Source: Saussurea involucrata
Lineage: Eukaryota; Streptophyta; Magnoliopsida; Asterales; Asteraceae
Direction: 5' to 3'
Length of the DNA: 64,000 nucleotides
Assembly: GCA_033807775.1 (NCBI GenBank)
Contig: CM066320.1
Coordinates: 178,036,784 to 178,100,783, forward strand
The position numbers were made by a program, and so were the translations under genes. Of this stretch, positions 1 through 10,456 are shown in pieces. Position 1 is the first letter of the stretch; each line of letters starts with the position of its first letter. A model generated the notes under the pieces. The model was not told the origin of the DNA. It made no database searches and was given only the letters and a program-made list of their open reading frames with translations.

Positions 1-163
1 ATTTTTTTCGTTTTTACATAAAAAAACACAAATATATGAAACAATTTCATCAAGAAATGAATGATATGAAACACTTTCATCAAAATAAACAATTTCATAA
101 AACAATTTAATCAAGAAAACCTATGAAATCCAAAGTTTACACACATTTAGAGGTTTACAATTT
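1..163. mobile_element. Truncated MITE end (same family as the WRKY intron MITE)
   Basis: The first ~160 bases match the right half of the element at 3649-3996. They share the run of fattty 'tttcat/atgaaa' motifs, a near-identical stretch around ATGAATGATATGAA, and the terminal sequence ending in GGTTTACAATTTATTATC. The left half lies outside the window. It is noncoding. The superfamily is unknown because only one end is visible. Confidence 0.6.
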
Positions 164-189
164 ATTATCCATTTATATATATATATATA

Positions 190-1641
190 TAGGGGTGGGT
201 TCAAATAAAAACTCAAATTCAATTGTAAACGTGAGGACAAACCACAACCGTTGATTAATAATCTGGTGAAGAGATCAGTGGCAAAAAAACGCGGTGACAA
301 TTTTGTAAATAAGTTGAAAACTCTGTCCATGGCTTAATGAATATTTAGCGCGCAAGAGTAAAATTGAAAAAAAAATTATTCAGTCTGAATAAAAGGTAAT
401 TATTCAGACTGAATAAAGGTAATTATTTTCGTCAGATTAGAATCAGCGCCTCCTTTGTTGACTTTTTATTTTCTTTTTTAATTAAAAAACTTTTACCCCC
501 TTAAATTTTAAAATAAATTATCTCAAAAATTACTAACATTTTAATCAAACAAATTACATAAAAAAACGAGAATTTCATGCTTTTCGATATGACATCCATC
601 ATGATATAGTTTTTTTTCGTTTTAACCGTTTTTACGTGAAATCGTGTATATGTGTTATATTCAGAGTGAATAATACAACATTCGGGATGGATAATATCTA
701 CATTTATTCGGACTGAGTATATAGAATTATTCAGACTGAATATATGGAATTATTCAGTCTGAATAATTTACCTTTATTCAGTCTGAATAATTATATTCGT
801 TTGAATATCTACCTTTATTCAGTCTGAATAATTCTATATATTCAGACTGAATAAAGATAGATATTCAAAACGAATAAATGTTTAAGTTTTGTTCTTTTTT
901 CATATCTACCTTTATTCAGTCTGAATAATTCTATATATTCAGACTGAATAAAGGTAGATATTCAAAACGAATAAATGTTTAAATTTTGTTCTTTTTTCAT
1001 ATCTACCTTTATTCAGTCTGAATAATTCTATATATTCAGTCTGAATAAATGTAGATATTATTAATCCAGAATGTTATATTATTCATTTTGAATATAACAC
1101 ATGTACACGATTTCACGTAAAAAAACGGTTAAAACAAAAAAAAACTATATCAAGACATGAATAAGTTTTATTCTTTTTTAATATCTACCTTTATTCAGTC
1201 TGAATAATTCCATATATTCAGTCTGAATAATTCTATATACTCAGTCCGAATAAATGTAGATATTATTCATCCCGAATGTTGTATTATTCACTCTGAATAT
1301 AACACATATACACGATTTCACGTAAAAAACGGTTAAAACGAAAAAAAAACTATATCATGATGGATGTCATATCGAAGAGCACAAAATTCTCGTTTTTTGA
1401 TGTAATTTGTTTGATTAAAATGTTAGTAATTTTTGAGATAATTTATTTAAAATTTAAGGGGGTAAAAGTTTTTTAATTAAAAAAGAAAATAAAAAGTCAA
1501 CAAAGGAGGCGCTGATTCTAATCTTGACGAAAATACCCCTAAAGCTGAATTTTAGGAATGGCTTAAATATGACTGCGATCAATGGACGAGATTTTTCCTC
1601 ACGTTTACAACTGAATTTGAGTTTTTAGATGAACTTTCCTC
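190..1641. mobile_element. Long-TIR fold-back element FB1
   Basis: The left end (GGTTCAAATAAAAACTCAAA) is the near reverse complement of the right end at about 1600-1641. The inverted similarity continues for hundreds of bases: about 430-770 mirrors about 1195-1545, including the 'cctcctttgttgac' block and the 'acgtgaaatcgtgtata' block. The core (about 770-1200) is a tandem series of the self-complementary motif ATTCAGTCTGAAT with ~110-bp periodicity. Both ends abut TA repeats, so the target duplication cannot be read clearly. There is no coding potential. Transcribed through, it would form a very long hairpin. Confidence 0.75.
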
Positions 1642-1666
1642 TCTATATATATATATCTATATATAT

Positions 1667-2495
1667 AGGGAGAGGTTCAAATGAGAAGTGCTAAATATTT
1701 GAGAAATAAAGAAGTGATCTTAGCCATTCATTCAGTCAAGATCGGCTGCTTTGACCGAGAAATAGCAGATAATTCCTCGCGTGGTCTGCGCGTGGTCCGC
1801 ACAAGATAGAGGGGTAGTTTCGTAAAAAATACGCGGGACGAGTTCATATATGAATCTGTGTGATTCATATATGAACATTTGTGTTCATATATGAACCTTT
1901 GTAATTCACATATAAACTCTTTTTAACTAATTCATATATGAACCTTTGTGATTCATATATGAATCAGTTAATTTTGTTCATATGAGAATTAGTTAAAAAA
2001 ATTCATATATGAATTAGTTAAAAAAAATTCATATATGAATTAGTTAAAAAAATTCATATATGAATCAGTTAACTGGTTCAACTGATTCATATATGAACAT
2101 ACAGTTAATTAGTTTCATATATGAAACATAAAGGTTCATATATGAAACACAAATGTTCATATATGAAACACAAAGGTTCATATATGAAACACAAAGGTTC
2201 ATATATGAATCACAAGATTCATATATGAATTAGTTATAAAGAGTTCATATGTGAATTACAAAGATTCATATATGAACGTATAATTCATATGTGAATCACA
2301 CAATTCATATATGAACTCGTCCCGTGTTTTTTGTAAAAGTTACGAAATTGCCATTTTATTTTTAGAACAGCCGCAATTTTTGACCATTCAAAGCCGTAAC
2401 TTTTGACCAATTATAACCGATCTTGACCGAATAAATGACCAAAATTACTTCTTTACTTGTCAAATATTTAACACTTCTTATTTGAACCTAAGGCT
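1667..2495. mobile_element. Fold-back element FB2
   Basis: The terminal inverted repeat AGGTTCAAATGAGAAGTG at the left mirrors CACTTCTTATTTGAACCT at the right (about 2474-2491), and the pairing continues through the 'aaatatttga' block. The core is some 20 copies of the palindrome TTCATATATGAA and variants, in phase over about 1838-2310. It lies in TA repeats immediately next to FB1 and shares the GGTTCAAAT terminus with it, so the two probably belong to one superfamily. It is noncoding. It also carries several W-box cores (separate entry). Confidence 0.75.
1734..2428. promoter_or_regulatory. Cluster of five W-box cores inside FB2
   Basis: TTGAC[C/T] cores are at 1734-1739 (minus strand), 1751-1756, 2380-2385, 2403-2408 and 2423-2428. 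They lie 650-1350 bp upstream of the WRKY start codon. W-boxes are the known binding sites of WRKY proteins. Whether these are used is inference; the sites themselves are direct reading. Confidence 0.5.
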
Positions 2496-2886
2496 ATATA
2501 TATATATATATATATATATATAATGTCATGGCCATGGCAGACAGAAAGATAGCCAATATTAAACACACGAGCTATATATATAGGGTAAGAAAATGAGAAG
2601 GGATTAAATGGCAAATTAAAGTCGTAGAGAGTTAAGTTGGATCAAGATTCAAAAGGTCCCTTTCAAATTGGAGTATAGTATAGTATTATTGTATTATATT
2701 CTAATTAATAATAATAATAATAACAAGTGACCCCCTCCGTCCTCCTTCCTCCTTCCTTTTAGGTTTGGATTTATCCTCACATCTTCTTGCACGTCCTCTA
2801 TAAAATATCCAATTTACCCATCTGTCCACATTTGGGTCCCATATATTTAATTTCGACCACCACCATTCTTTCTTCACCTTCCTCCA

Positions 2887-2937
<51 letters not shown>

Positions 2938-3076
2938 GAGACAAGTTCTTTTAATTGATCATCATCATCATCATCATCTTGCTACTAGATAGCTATTAAT
3001 TGTACATATGCAGGTGCAAACAACCAAAAGATTATTCAACAAAGGTTTGTAGAAATTATATATATTATATTGAATC
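2496..3076 (+). promoter_or_regulatory. WRKY gene promoter and 5' leader
   Basis: This unique AT-rich sequence lies between FB2 and the start codon. It holds a (TA)n run (about 2495-2522), a (CT)n tract followed by (AC)n (about 2891-2936) and an ATC trinucleotide run (about 2958-2978). CT-rich tracts just upstream of the start codon are common in plant 5' leaders. I cannot place the transcription start. Confidence 0.55.
3008..3052 (+). promoter_or_regulatory. Possible upstream ORF (14 codons) in the WRKY leader
   Basis: An ATG at 3008 opens a 14-codon frame ending at TAG 3050-3052, 24 bp before the main ATG. If it is in the mature leader it could lower translation of the WRKY protein. The leader boundaries are unknown, so this is tentative. 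Confidence 0.35.
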
Positions 3077-5127
3077 ATGGCACATGGATTTACTTCGCTG
3101 ATGGTAGATCAAGAAGACCATGAAAACTCGCCGGAAAACAGCGAAGATTCGCCATCTTCTGGCATGTTTAACGACACCAAGACCAGTTCCACTTCTTCCC
3201 CTAAAAGAAGGTTAGTCTATTTTCTCATCAAACACATGGCACCAACATAACTATATATATATATATATAAATTTTTATGCTCCAATACAAATTCAAGAAA
3301 ATTGAGTTTAGTTATTAATTGGGATTTGTTACTGTAGACGTTCGATACAAAAGAGAGTGGTCTCGGTGCCAATAAGAGAAATTGAAGGATCTCGGCTTAA
3401 GGGTGAGACAAATGCTCCACCATCTGATTCTTGGGCTTGGAGAAAGTATGGACAAAAACCCATCAAAGGATCACCTTACCCTCGGTATGTATATATATAT
3501 ATATATATATTTACACTACACAGTTTTATTTATATAATTTGTGTTTTGTTTATAATTAATAAGTTCATAGTAGAAAGAATCAATCAAAGGTAATTATACA
3601 TAAGTTCTTAGTAGAATTTTGCACAGAAATGTATATATAGAATCCTACTAAATTGTAACCGCTAAATGTGTGTAACCTGTCGATTTCATAGGTTTTTTTG
3701 ATGATTTTTTTATAGAATTGTTTATTTTGATGAAATTGTTTCATATCATTCATTTCTTGATGATTTTTTTTATGAAATTTGTAGTTTCATAGGGTTTTTT
3801 TTCATTTTTATGAAATTTTTCATATATTTTCGTTTTCACCTATGAAACTACAAATTTCATAAAAAAATTCATCAAAAAATGAATGATATGAACTAATTTT
3901 CATCAAAATAAACAATTTCATAAAAAAAAATCATCAAAAAAACATATGAAATCGACGGGTTACACGGATTTCACACATTTAGCGGTTACAATTTATTATC
4001 TCTCTCTCTCTATATATATATATATCATTAAATTATATATGATCTTACAATTAAAGGTGTATATATATTTTCTTTAATATAAACATTATTGAAAACCCAT
4101 TTTACAGAAAGAAAAACTTTATATATACTATTTTTGTATTAAAATCATAGTAATATTAATGTTGGAAATTGTATTTTCAAGCAATTCAATTCTATGTTTT
4201 TTCAATCATACAGAAACAAATAAGCTGTTTTCTGTCTTTTAAATATTACATTGTTTTTTTAAAAGCTTAAAAGAAATATCACTGCTTAGATGATATCAAT
4301 TCCCAGATTACAACGTTAATTAACAATTTTTATTGTGTTTTTTAATGGATAAATCACAAATAACACCAAATTGAATATTAAAACCCTTATCATGTTCTTT
4401 TTTTAATAATATAATTAAATTACGTATACAATTGAATATAAAAATTCAAGTGATGTTTACAAGACGCTAATGGCAAGACAAAATGGGGATAATTAAAGAA
4501 AGTAATAACCCTTCAATTATTGTTTTTTTTTTATAATTTGGCAGGGGTTATTATAGATGTAGTAGTTCGAAAGGTTGTCCAGCAAGAAAACAAGTAGAAA
4601 GAAGCCGAGCTGACCCTACTATGGTAATGGTGACGTATTCATGCGATCACAACCACCCATGGCCGGCTTCTAGAAACCACCACCACCACCACAACTCCAC
4701 CATATCACCACCACCAGCCTCCGCGGCCACAATCACAGAAGATACACCCGTTTCCAATACAGATGATATAGATCAAGAGGAAGACCCCCCACATGAATTA
4801 AGCAAGCCATCTACACAAGATGAAAAGTTCACAAGTCTTGAGGTGGGACCTTTTATAACTACCACCGATCGATACGGTTGGTTTGCTGATTTGGAATCCA
4901 CGTCATCAACAATGTTAGAAAGTCCATTAATGATGGCTGGAGACATAGTTGGAGATGCTGACATGGCAATGATATTCTCAATTCGAGAAGAAGACGAGTC
5001 GTTATTTGCTGATCTTGGTGAGTTGCCGGAATGCACGACGGTTTTCCGGCGGAGAGATGTAATAAACGAGGAGGAGCACCACCGGAGGCCGTGCAAGTTG
5101 GCCCCGTGGTGTGGGACAAAAGGGTGA
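3077..5127 (+). CDS. WRKY transcription factor, group IIe (WRKY65/69-like), three exons
   Basis: This is a nuclear DNA-binding transcription factor. By splice-site reading the exons are 3077-3210, 3338-3484 and 4545-5127; both introns are GT-AG and the phases join to 287 residues. The WRKY domain carries WRKYGQK at residues 79-85 and a zinc finger C99-X5-C105-X23-H129-X-H131, the class II pattern. The second intron falls after the PR codon that precedes GYYRC, the position conserved in WRKY genes. The flanks (EGSRLKGE, PPSDSWA, QVERSRADPTM, HNHPWP) resemble the IIe members WRKY65 and WRKY69. After the domain come a His run, a Pro/Ser segment and an acidic C-terminus (about residues 240-260) that could act as an activation region. 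The ATG at 3077 was chosen because it gives an unbroken first exon with a good donor; no other ATG is in frame nearby. Intron 2 (1,060 bp) contains a MITE. The leader may carry an upstream ORF. The family name is secure; the subgroup is likely. Confidence 0.92.
3649..3996. mobile_element. MITE in WRKY intron 2
   Basis: A ~345-bp inverted-repeat element. The left end AATTGTAACCGCTAAATGTG pairs with the right end CACATTTAGCGGTTACAATT. The interior consists of 'ttcat' and 'atgaa' runs on opposite strands that would fold into one long hairpin around 3830. It is related to the fragment at 1-163. It is removed with the intron in the predicted mRNA. Exact ends and target duplication are uncertain (possibly TA). 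Confidence 0.65.
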
Positions 5128-5357
5128 TGATATATTTGTAGAATTCCAAGGATTTGCGTATAAAGAAACAATTTAAAAAGCTTGATTTTTCCCCTTTTAA
5201 TTAATCTTTAGATATATTAATTCCTTGGTTTTGGTGTCATAACCAATAAAAGCTGGAGAGAAAATGTTTCTATTGGAGAGAAATGTGTGTTGATGTTGGT
5301 GTTATTATTAAGCATTTATCGTTTCTAACGTCAATTCACTTTAACTATAAACCAAGG

Positions 5358-5392
<35 letters not shown>

Positions 5393-6770
5393 CAATTATT
5401 TCTAGTATTTTGTTGCCATGTGTTTGAGGGATACTTCTCTCTTTTCAATTATGAAGTGTTACAAGATTTTTTTTGTTGCATAAAATTCTCTTTTTATTTA
5501 GTATTTTATCAACTTTTCAAAAATATCAAGCAACTATAATAAAATGGATAAAAAGAATAGTGTTTTTATTTATTTATAAAATATGAGGCAGTGACTTAAA
5601 TGAGTTGGTGTTGACAAGTCCAACAACTCATTCATCCTTGATTCTTCATGGCATTTTCGACATGGGAAAGGTTTCCTTCAATCCCCCAACGTGAGTTGTT
5701 CTTGTTGTTTATGATCGTTAATTGCAATTGTCGGTTTCTCATTCGATGTAACAAAATTTCAATTTTTTCATTTTATACCAATTTTGAAGGGTAATGTGCT
5801 GATTTTTGTAACATTTAATGACGTGGATACCTATTTACGAAATGTTAGTTAATGAGTTACAACAAAGTGGAAGAAAAACTTGACATACATGTCATCAAAC
5901 CCTACATAAATTATTTTACATTGATTGGAAAATTTTGAAACTTTGTTACATTAAACAAAAAAATATTTGAAATGTTGTTACATTAAATAGGACAATATTA
6001 GGAACTCTGTTATATTCATTGAGAAAAAAAAAATCTTTTTTACACTAAATAGTAACTAGATCAAACAGAGTTTCATATATTTTGCCTTTTTCTTATATTC
6101 GGAAATGGATTTATGAGGCTATTGACAATATTCACAAAGCAAATCCAGCATCAAATAAGAATAACAATCATTATACGGAAATGAAATAAAAGTAAAGAGA
6201 GACACCATATTATTTCTACGTCGAGACCTGGAATGAGAAGAATCACGAGCAACAAACGGCAAAAAGTTGATCCACAATTGAGATGGTACTTACAATGACA
6301 GAGGTTATAGTTTTCATTTAATGGTAAAAAAATTGATACATGTTGTATCAAGTTCGTCTATGGAGGAACGCTAAGTTTTTTCAAGAGGATAACTAACATA
6401 TATAAGTGCCTTGATTTGGAAATAAAACCTATCAAATTGGAGCATGCGACTTGGACATGCGATGTAAGCTAACCTAGCTAGGTCATCAGTTCAACTCACC
6501 GCGACCTTGAGTAGCGAGCGCAACTCGCTAACCTCATAAATGTTTGAGTCGCATTTTATATGCAGTAGCCTCCCCAAAATTTGACAACCTAGCTACTCTC
6601 GTGACGTCAAGTGACTTGGCCAAATCGCGTGGTGGAATTAAGTCATAAACATGTTTATTCGGCTGGAAAGCAAATGCAAGGATATAATGGGATGGGATGA
6701 CTTTAGAGATTAGTTTGTGTGACTGTAATAATGTAGATGTAATGGGATGCCTTGAGAGATCAGTCTATGT
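5128..6770. other. WRKY 3' flank and intergenic DNA
   Basis: AATAAA at 5245-5250, 118 bp after the stop codon, is a candidate polyadenylation signal. A (TA)n run lies at about 5358-5390. The rest is AT-rich and has no long frame, recognisable protein similarity or repeat structure I can support. Confidence 0.5.
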
Positions 6771-7057
6771 CACTACTAAACGAAAGACTTTTATCTACGA
6801 CGTTTTCCCTGGGAAATCTGTCGCTAAAGGGTGATTCGTCACAAAACCGTCACAAAAGCTGGTGGGTAAATTTTTTATGGGTAATGCAAATCAGTGACAG
6901 ATTACCCAGGGATTCTCTGGGTGATCCATGGGTATTTTCTCGAAAAACATCGGATTTTACCGAACCATTGATATTTTTTGGGAGATCCCCGGGTAATCAC
7001 CGACGAAAATTTCCCTTGGTAAATTTTTGTGGGTAAAAGTCATTTGTTTTGTAGTGT
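6771..7057. mobile_element. CACTA (EnSpm) MITE
   Basis: A 287-bp noncoding element. The left end CACTACTAAACGAAAGACTT matches the reverse complement of the right end (CACTACAAAACAAATGACTT) at 17 of 20 positions. It is flanked by the 3-bp target duplication TGT (6768-6770 and 7058-7060), as expected for CACTA elements. The open frame inside is a by-product of its composition. Confidence 0.85.
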
Positions 7058-7673
7058 GTTTGTAGTAATGTTTCCTGTAATAAATCTCTGGATGTCCCTA
7101 TTTTCGGTTATGAAGTTTCTCTTGTAAATTCTTGTGTTGTTATTTTCTCCGTTATATATTTTCGTGACAATTATAACAATGGAATATTGTTATTTATAAT
7201 CCCCTTTTCACGGAATCAATACTCTCCTACAAATGAATACATAGAACTTGGGACTGTCATGCATGGCTATCAGTTTTTTTTTGGAAGAGTTTTCTAGGCT
7301 ATATATGCCTAGATTAATCCCTTGACAAATTATGACCGTAAGACATCACTGTGTATGCATGGATACAAACCCTGAGCATATGGGATATTTCACCACATCC
7401 CCCAGGGTCTTAACCATCACGCCACAACCTTGTGGTTAATCTTTTTTGATTGAATATAAAATCAATCTCCGATTGTACATTGTTTGTAACAAGTTGTATT
7501 AATTAGTTCCATCGATTTTCTATCAAGTTAATAAATGAAGGTAAAGAACAATAGAGTTTAATTGGTCAATATAATAAAAAGGTCATAAATTTGTTTACAT
7601 AAGCATTAACCCTTGTAAAAAAACTAGGACATCTCATTTCTAATGATGGAGACTGTTAACTTTATTGATGTAA
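7058..7673. other. Intergenic DNA
   Basis: AT-rich sequence without a gene. A stretch at about 7330-7440 ends in an imperfect hairpin (AACCATCACGCCACAACC and TGTGGTTA) and vaguely resembles tRNA-derived SINE sequence, but there is no intact promoter box or clear boundary. Confidence 0.4.
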
Positions 7674-7977
7674 GAGTGAATTACACCGGTGGTCCATGCG
7701 GTTTATCCAAATTTTGGATTTGATCTCTAAAGTATACTATCTACGGTGGTGGTCCATAACTTTTTGATTTACTTTCACTCATGGTCCTTATATGTTAAAT
7801 ATATGAGGACCATGAGTGAAAGTAAATTAAACATAGAAGGACCATGAGTGAAAATAAATTAAACATAGGAGGAGGACCATGAATGAAAGTAAATTAAAAA
7901 GTTAGGGATCACCATCGTAGATAGTGTACTTTAGAGACCAAATCCAAAATTTAGGTAAACCACGATGTAATTCACTC
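7674..7977. mobile_element. Mutator-type MITE with a perfect 9-bp target duplication
   Basis: A 304-bp element with ends GAGTGAATTACACCGGTGGT and, inverted, GAGTGAATTACATCGTGGTT. The terminal repeats pair for about 40 bp. TTGATGTAA stands on both sides (7665-7673 and 7978-7986); a 9-bp duplication indicates Mutator-like transposase. The interior has three direct copies of a GGACCATGAGTGAAA unit. It is noncoding. Confidence 0.85.
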
Positions 7978-8514
7978 TTGATGTAAATATATGCAAATGA
8001 GAAAATTAAATAGGAAAGCTTGAGATCATTTTATCTACTTAATTAATCTTTAGTAGTTTAAACTTTATCTCTAACCTTCATTGTAGTAACTTGAATAATT
8101 CGATTTTTGTTAAAATAATTAAATACGCATCAAATTAGTAAGTGAATGTGTAGTTTTAGATTTTTGACAAGCCAAAGTTCTACATGTACTATGTCATGTA
8201 AGAGTATCAAACTCATGCATATTAATTCAAAAGACTTGTGATAGCAAAAATCAAGTTGACATATAATTATATGGATAATTATATGTAATTATTTTATTCC
8301 TTTCTTTGTAAATATTTGGTGTAACTTTGTATCTATATATTGCTCTATAGAGATTCTCACCTCTTGGGGAGAATTTATAAGCCTTATCCTTCACTCGTAT
8401 CAAAATGTTTTCATGCATAACTTAATGTTTTAACCTACTAAAACACTTGACGTGTTTGAAGCTTTTAATATGCATAACATGCACATATTATATATTGAAA
8501 TATTGAATCGGATG

Positions 8515-8887
8515 TATAGTGTAATTAGGGGGGAGGGGGATGGGACCCACCAAAAGGAGAAATTTTTTAAATTTTTAGTTTAAAAATATAGATTTTTCAA
8601 CTTTCTATCCCGATGTCCTCCAATAGTTTTTCGGCCGGGACCCCATCAACCACAAAAAAATGTTTCGAAATCAAACAAAAAGCCAAAACTACTCTCGAAA
8701 TCGACTAAAAAACCAAAAAAAGTCCTCAAAATCGACCAAAAAACTTAAAATTCCCCTAAAATCAACCAAATTTTTTTAAAAACTCTCGAAACGTTGGATT
8801 TAGACGAAAAATATATCGGACAATTTTACGAGCATTTAAGCTACCTTAAAGGGGACCCCAGTAGGAAAAAATCATGGATCCGCCACT
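8515..8887. mobile_element. hAT-like remnant
   Basis: The right end TGGATCCGCCACTG is the reverse complement of the CAGTGGCGGA(T/G)CCA terminus common in plant hAT elements. The left end around 8515-8550 (G-rich, GGGACCCA) is only a weak match. The interior has short ~30-bp repeats of the type 'tcgaaatcgactaaaaaacc'. It is noncoding. Boundaries are approximate and only the right end is convincing. Confidence 0.4.
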
Positions 8888-8888
8888 G

Positions 8889-9060
8889 GAATCGAGTATG
8901 TATCATAATTTCGTATCACATGAAACTAACACATGATACATGTAGGTCTATCTGCTTTTGCTAGCTATAATCAAGTATGTAAGTATCTATCCCAATTTCA
9001 TAGCATACGAAATTAACATATGGTCCATATATGTAGGTCTAATTGCTTTTGCTATACTCC
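8889..9060. repeat. ~85-bp tandem duplication
   Basis: Two diverged copies, about 8889-8972 and 8973-9058, each run from 'aatcgagtatgta' / 'aatcaagtatgta' to 'gtaggtct...tgcttttgct'. The function is unknown. It starts immediately after the hAT-like terminus. Confidence 0.55.
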
Positions 9061-9562
9061 CTACACAAAGCATATGCATGTGTTTCTAAATACTTATAAT
9101 ACGATCATGTAACACTTATACCAAAACTTGCTTTTCAAACATGCTAAAAATGCCACATGAACGTGCATGATCTTGCATGGTAGAGGCAATCCTACACTAT
9201 ATATGGTGCCAATCATGTACATGGCCTTGCCAAGTTACACATGCATTTTGCACGGTCGTGCCAATTACGCAGGTTTTGATATCTGATCAATTTTTTTGCT
9301 CAATTAGTTTGATTCAATATCAAGTAAATTTATCCTTTTTGCTTAGGGACACTAATAACACATGCTTTACTATGTAATAGCATACTTAATACCAACACAT
9401 CATACTAACATTCATTAACCGAAGAATAAACCCATTGATCTATTACCCGTACTAAAACATCCACATTTCATCGAATGATTGTCTTAAGGCTTCATCCTTA
9501 TATATCCTCTTTAATGATTCATCCTAAAAGATCATATTTTTTCGAACTTGCCATTTACTACA

Positions 9563-9645
9563 CACTACAAAACAGGGGACCACTTCCGGCGGAATAATCC
9601 GCCGGAAAAAGCTATTTTCGGCGGATTTTCCGGCGGACAAGACTT
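9563..9645 (+). mobile_element. Solitary CACTA transposon end
   Basis: CACTACAAAACAGGGGACCA is followed by four subterminal repeats of TTCCGGCGGA in both orientations (9583-9638), a typical CACTA end. No partner end was found, so the rest is deleted. Confidence 0.6.
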
Positions 9646-9898
9646 AAATCGTTGAATTCTTCTTGATGCTTGAACTCATTTCAATGCATGCAATAATATT
9701 GTAATCTCTTGTATTTTCTTTTTGAATTTGCTAATTACTAAGGTATACACCAAATGACAATGAAATTTTACCAATGTAATAACTATGAAAGTATATAATA
9801 GATAGCAATTTCGCTATTTTTACATAAACATATAACCGTGTTTTCCCAACTATTGTGGCCCCTAACGATAGCTTCTCGTGGCCATGTTTTAGGTCATT
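9646..9898. other. Intergenic DNA beside the retrotransposon pile
   Basis: Unique AT-rich sequence with no recognisable gene. Its last five bases (GTCAT, 9894-9898) would be the left target duplication of the outer Tekay element, but the other side has been lost. Confidence 0.4.
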
Positions 9899-10456
9899 GT
9901 AACGACCCAACAAAAATAAAGCATAACATAGCATTGAATATTAATCATCCAAAAAGGGATTCCAAAATTTTCTCAATTACTACCGTCTCAAAACTAGGTT
10001 TGCAGAAGCAACCTTCACACAACTGAAAATATAACTGAAAATCTAAAAGATAACTACAAATAACAAACGGCTAACAGCATCCTCACACCTTAGCTCTTCT
10101 CCTTGCCCTTTCCAGAGCTCCCTACAAATGACTTCCCTGAAAAGGTTTAGTTTTGGAAAAGCAAGGGTTAGTGTTGGTGATTTTAGTGAAATCATCGGTT
10201 CATTTTATGTAATTGGATTCACAAAGATAATAATGAGGTTGGTAGCTAAACTATAACATGAGTTAGGGGGTGTGGAGTGCACACTCGTGTAAGCTAACTA
10301 GAACCCGGGATCGTTGGATATGATTGGCGAGTTACAAAGAGGTTTTATGAACTGGGCGTCGGGGCCAGTACTGGCGCCAGTTGACTGGCACGGAGACTGG
10401 CGCCAGGTTCTGTTAAGTGTGCTGGCACGGATGGTGGCGCCAGTTGACTGGCGCGG

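Noticed and set aside
1838..2310. Regular palindromic repeats resembling a CRISPR array
   Set aside because: Spacing is irregular, there are no unique spacers, and the flanking inverted repeats show a plant fold-back element.
4773..5171. Minus-strand frames opposite the WRKY third exon
   Set aside because: Shadows of the coding exon in other frames, without domains.
6752..7036. 94-codon frame near 6.8-7.0 kb
   Set aside because: Lies almost wholly within the noncoding CACTA MITE.
7330..7440. tRNA-like or SINE-like stretch ending in a short hairpin
   Set aside because: No complete cloverleaf, A/B boxes or poly-A tail; only loose resemblance.
9838..10026. 62-codon frame across the left border of the outer LTR
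   Set aside because: Crosses the intergenic/LTR boundary and has no similarity to known proteins.
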